DNA from: Fibrobacteria bacterium
GTDB taxonomy: Bacteria > Fibrobacterota > Fibrobacteria > UBA11236 > JADFYW01
Direction of reading: 5' to 3'
Assembly: GCA_015232855.1 (NCBI GenBank)
Contig: JADFYW010000007.1
Location: forward strand, 1-64,000
Length of the DNA stretch: 64,000 nucleotides
A program made the position numbers and the translations under genes. Below, in pieces: positions 63,234 to 64,000 of this stretch (positions are counted from its first letter, which is position 1; each line of letters opens with the position of its first letter). The notes under the pieces are model-generated. The model made no database searches, had not been told where the DNA came from, and worked only from the letters and a program-made list of their open reading frames with translations.

Positions 63234-64000
63234 TTAATGGACAACCTGGAGTTTCTTGTGATAAGAGATTTTCCCAGCGTTCACAGACAGAAAGTATATT
63301 CCTTCCCGTTCCATGAATAGCTTTGTTTTCGAAACCCTGCTGCCAGCAGATTGTTTCATCAGTTTCCCGCTTACATCATATACTGATAGTTCCCAAGAAT
63401 CCGTATCAGGAAGGAGAAGTGTAAAATTTCCATTTGAAGGATTAGGATATACCTCAAAGTTTACACCGGGGCATGTTCCGGGACCAATCGCGGTAACGTC
63501 ACATGCATAATCCAGCGGATTCAGTTCAATAGGATCACCAGCCGTTAAATTCTTACCTGCAAAGCCCGGAAAGTCCGGAGCATATCGGTAACAGCGAAAA
63601 ACCGGGTTAGGGTTACCATTGGGAGGGGTTCCTCCCATTACAGTACCCTGAGAAACCGCTCCCGTGCGACTAACCGGGTTAACGTATTCCCAGACAATGG
63701 TGCCATCACCATCTATCTCAAAAAAGCGGCCTTCCTGCCCTTCACAAACAAGGGTGTTTCCATTAGCAAGCCGGGAAGCCCCGGAGATGGATGCAGAATA
63801 AAAATCTGTTTTATTAGGAGAGGTATAAACCCAGGTCTGTGATGCGGGCCCAAAGGCCTGCCCAACACTCAGGTTATAAGAACCGTCTGCCTTTATTGGC
63901 GGGGAGATAACATCAACCGAAGAGTAGTTTCCCTCTGGTCTGTTCATGCCGTTATTGTAGACCATAATGTTCCCGGAGTCTGCACCCGTGGTAATCCAGG
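63234..64000 (-). CDS. arylsulfotransferase-like secreted protein with sorting tail (N-terminus cut off)
   Basis: The frame is open to the right edge, so the true start is outside. The visible 255 residues begin WITTGADSGNIMVYNNGMNR and continue with SGASRLANGNTLVCEGQEGR, EIDGDGTIVWEYVNPV and FRCYRYAPDFPG. This is the repeating blade pattern of bacterial arylsulfate sulfotransferase (ASST)-like beta-propellers. After a linker (CPGVNFEVYPNPSNGNF) the last 80 residues form a type IX-like sorting domain (SVYDVSGKLMKQSAG, GIYFLSVNAGKISYHKKLQV). Sulfotransferase activity cannot be judged without the N-terminal half. Confidence 0.8.
   Translation of the reverse strand, partial: WITTGADSGNIMVYNNGMNRPEGNYSSVDVISPPIKADGSYNLSVGQAFGPASQTWVYTSPNKTDFYSASISGASRLANGNTLVCEGQEGRFFEIDGDGTIVWEYVNPVSRTGAVSQGTVMGGTPPNGNPNPVFRCYRYAPDFPGFAGKNLTAGDPIELNPLDYACDVTAIGPGTCPGVNFEVYPNPSNGNFTLLLPDTDSWELSVYDVSGKLMKQSAGSRVSKTKLFMEREGIYFLSVNAGKISYHKKLQVVH

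Noticed and set aside
1-64000. tRNA, rRNA or CRISPR loci
   Set aside because: No cloverleaf-like segment, rRNA core sequence or regularly spaced short repeat was found on reading both strands.

Overview
The window looks like chromosome of a Gram-negative, Fibrobacterota-like (FCB group) bacterium. This is inference from gene content. Two lipoproteins end in the Fibrobacter succinogenes major paralogous (FISUMP) domain. Several secreted proteins end in type IX-style C-terminal sorting tails (PHP protein, glycerophosphodiesterase, DUF1080 protein, arylsulfotransferase-like protein). There are also many outer-membrane barrels and lipoproteins. No rRNA, tRNA or CRISPR array was seen. Base composition is moderately AT-rich, with very AT-rich spacers around 35.9-36.2 kb.

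Layout. (1) 1-8968, minus strand: a nearly continuous run with a 5'-nucleotidase, an Omp85/BamA-like barrel, a DUF4398-like lipoprotein plus OmpA protein, a Ser/Thr kinase with a PEGA tail, two envelope proteins and a truncated FHA-GAF regulator. The kinase and FHA protein suggest phosphothreonine signalling linked to the envelope. (2) 9-19.9 kb, housekeeping: an outer-membrane protein, pgi between two related inverted-repeat elements, clpS, a histone-deacetylase-family enzyme, purine nucleoside phosphorylase, a type 2 ileS and a DksA-like protein. (3) 20-31.8 kb: a lipoprotein trypsin-like protease and a stand-alone copy of its N-terminal domain, a polysaccharide flippase, an esterase, a SulP-STAS-cNMP transporter, a HEAT-repeat protein and an MrfA-like helicase. 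(4) 31.9-35.9 kb: a compact four-gene unit of ECF sigma factor, membrane anti-sigma-like protein, secreted caspase fused to an EF-hand and a probable barrel, and a lipoprotein. (5) 36-46 kb, accessory: a tyrosine recombinase carrying a 38-codon in-frame insertion, a decayed outer-membrane fragment, a PHP protein, an AAA_14/DUF4143 ATPase, a large GDPD protein between short direct repeats, an SGNH hydrolase and a DUF1080 protein. (6) 46.4-52.3 kb: a CsgG-like protein followed by two FISUMP lipoproteins with Ig/PKD-like repeats. (7) 52.4-63.2 kb, core metabolism: dsbD, glmM-glmS, scpA-scpB and a two-subunit ATP-citrate-lyase-type enzyme. (8) The window ends inside an arylsulfotransferase-like secreted protein.

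The best candidate for a little-described system is the sigma/anti-sigma/caspase-barrel/lipoprotein operon at 31949-35892. It looks like a self-contained envelope stress or death circuit whose protease would sit outside the cytoplasm. Next come the free-standing protease prodomain-like protein (21818-22159), the integrase with its in-frame GC-rich insert, and the short direct repeats around the accessory genes.
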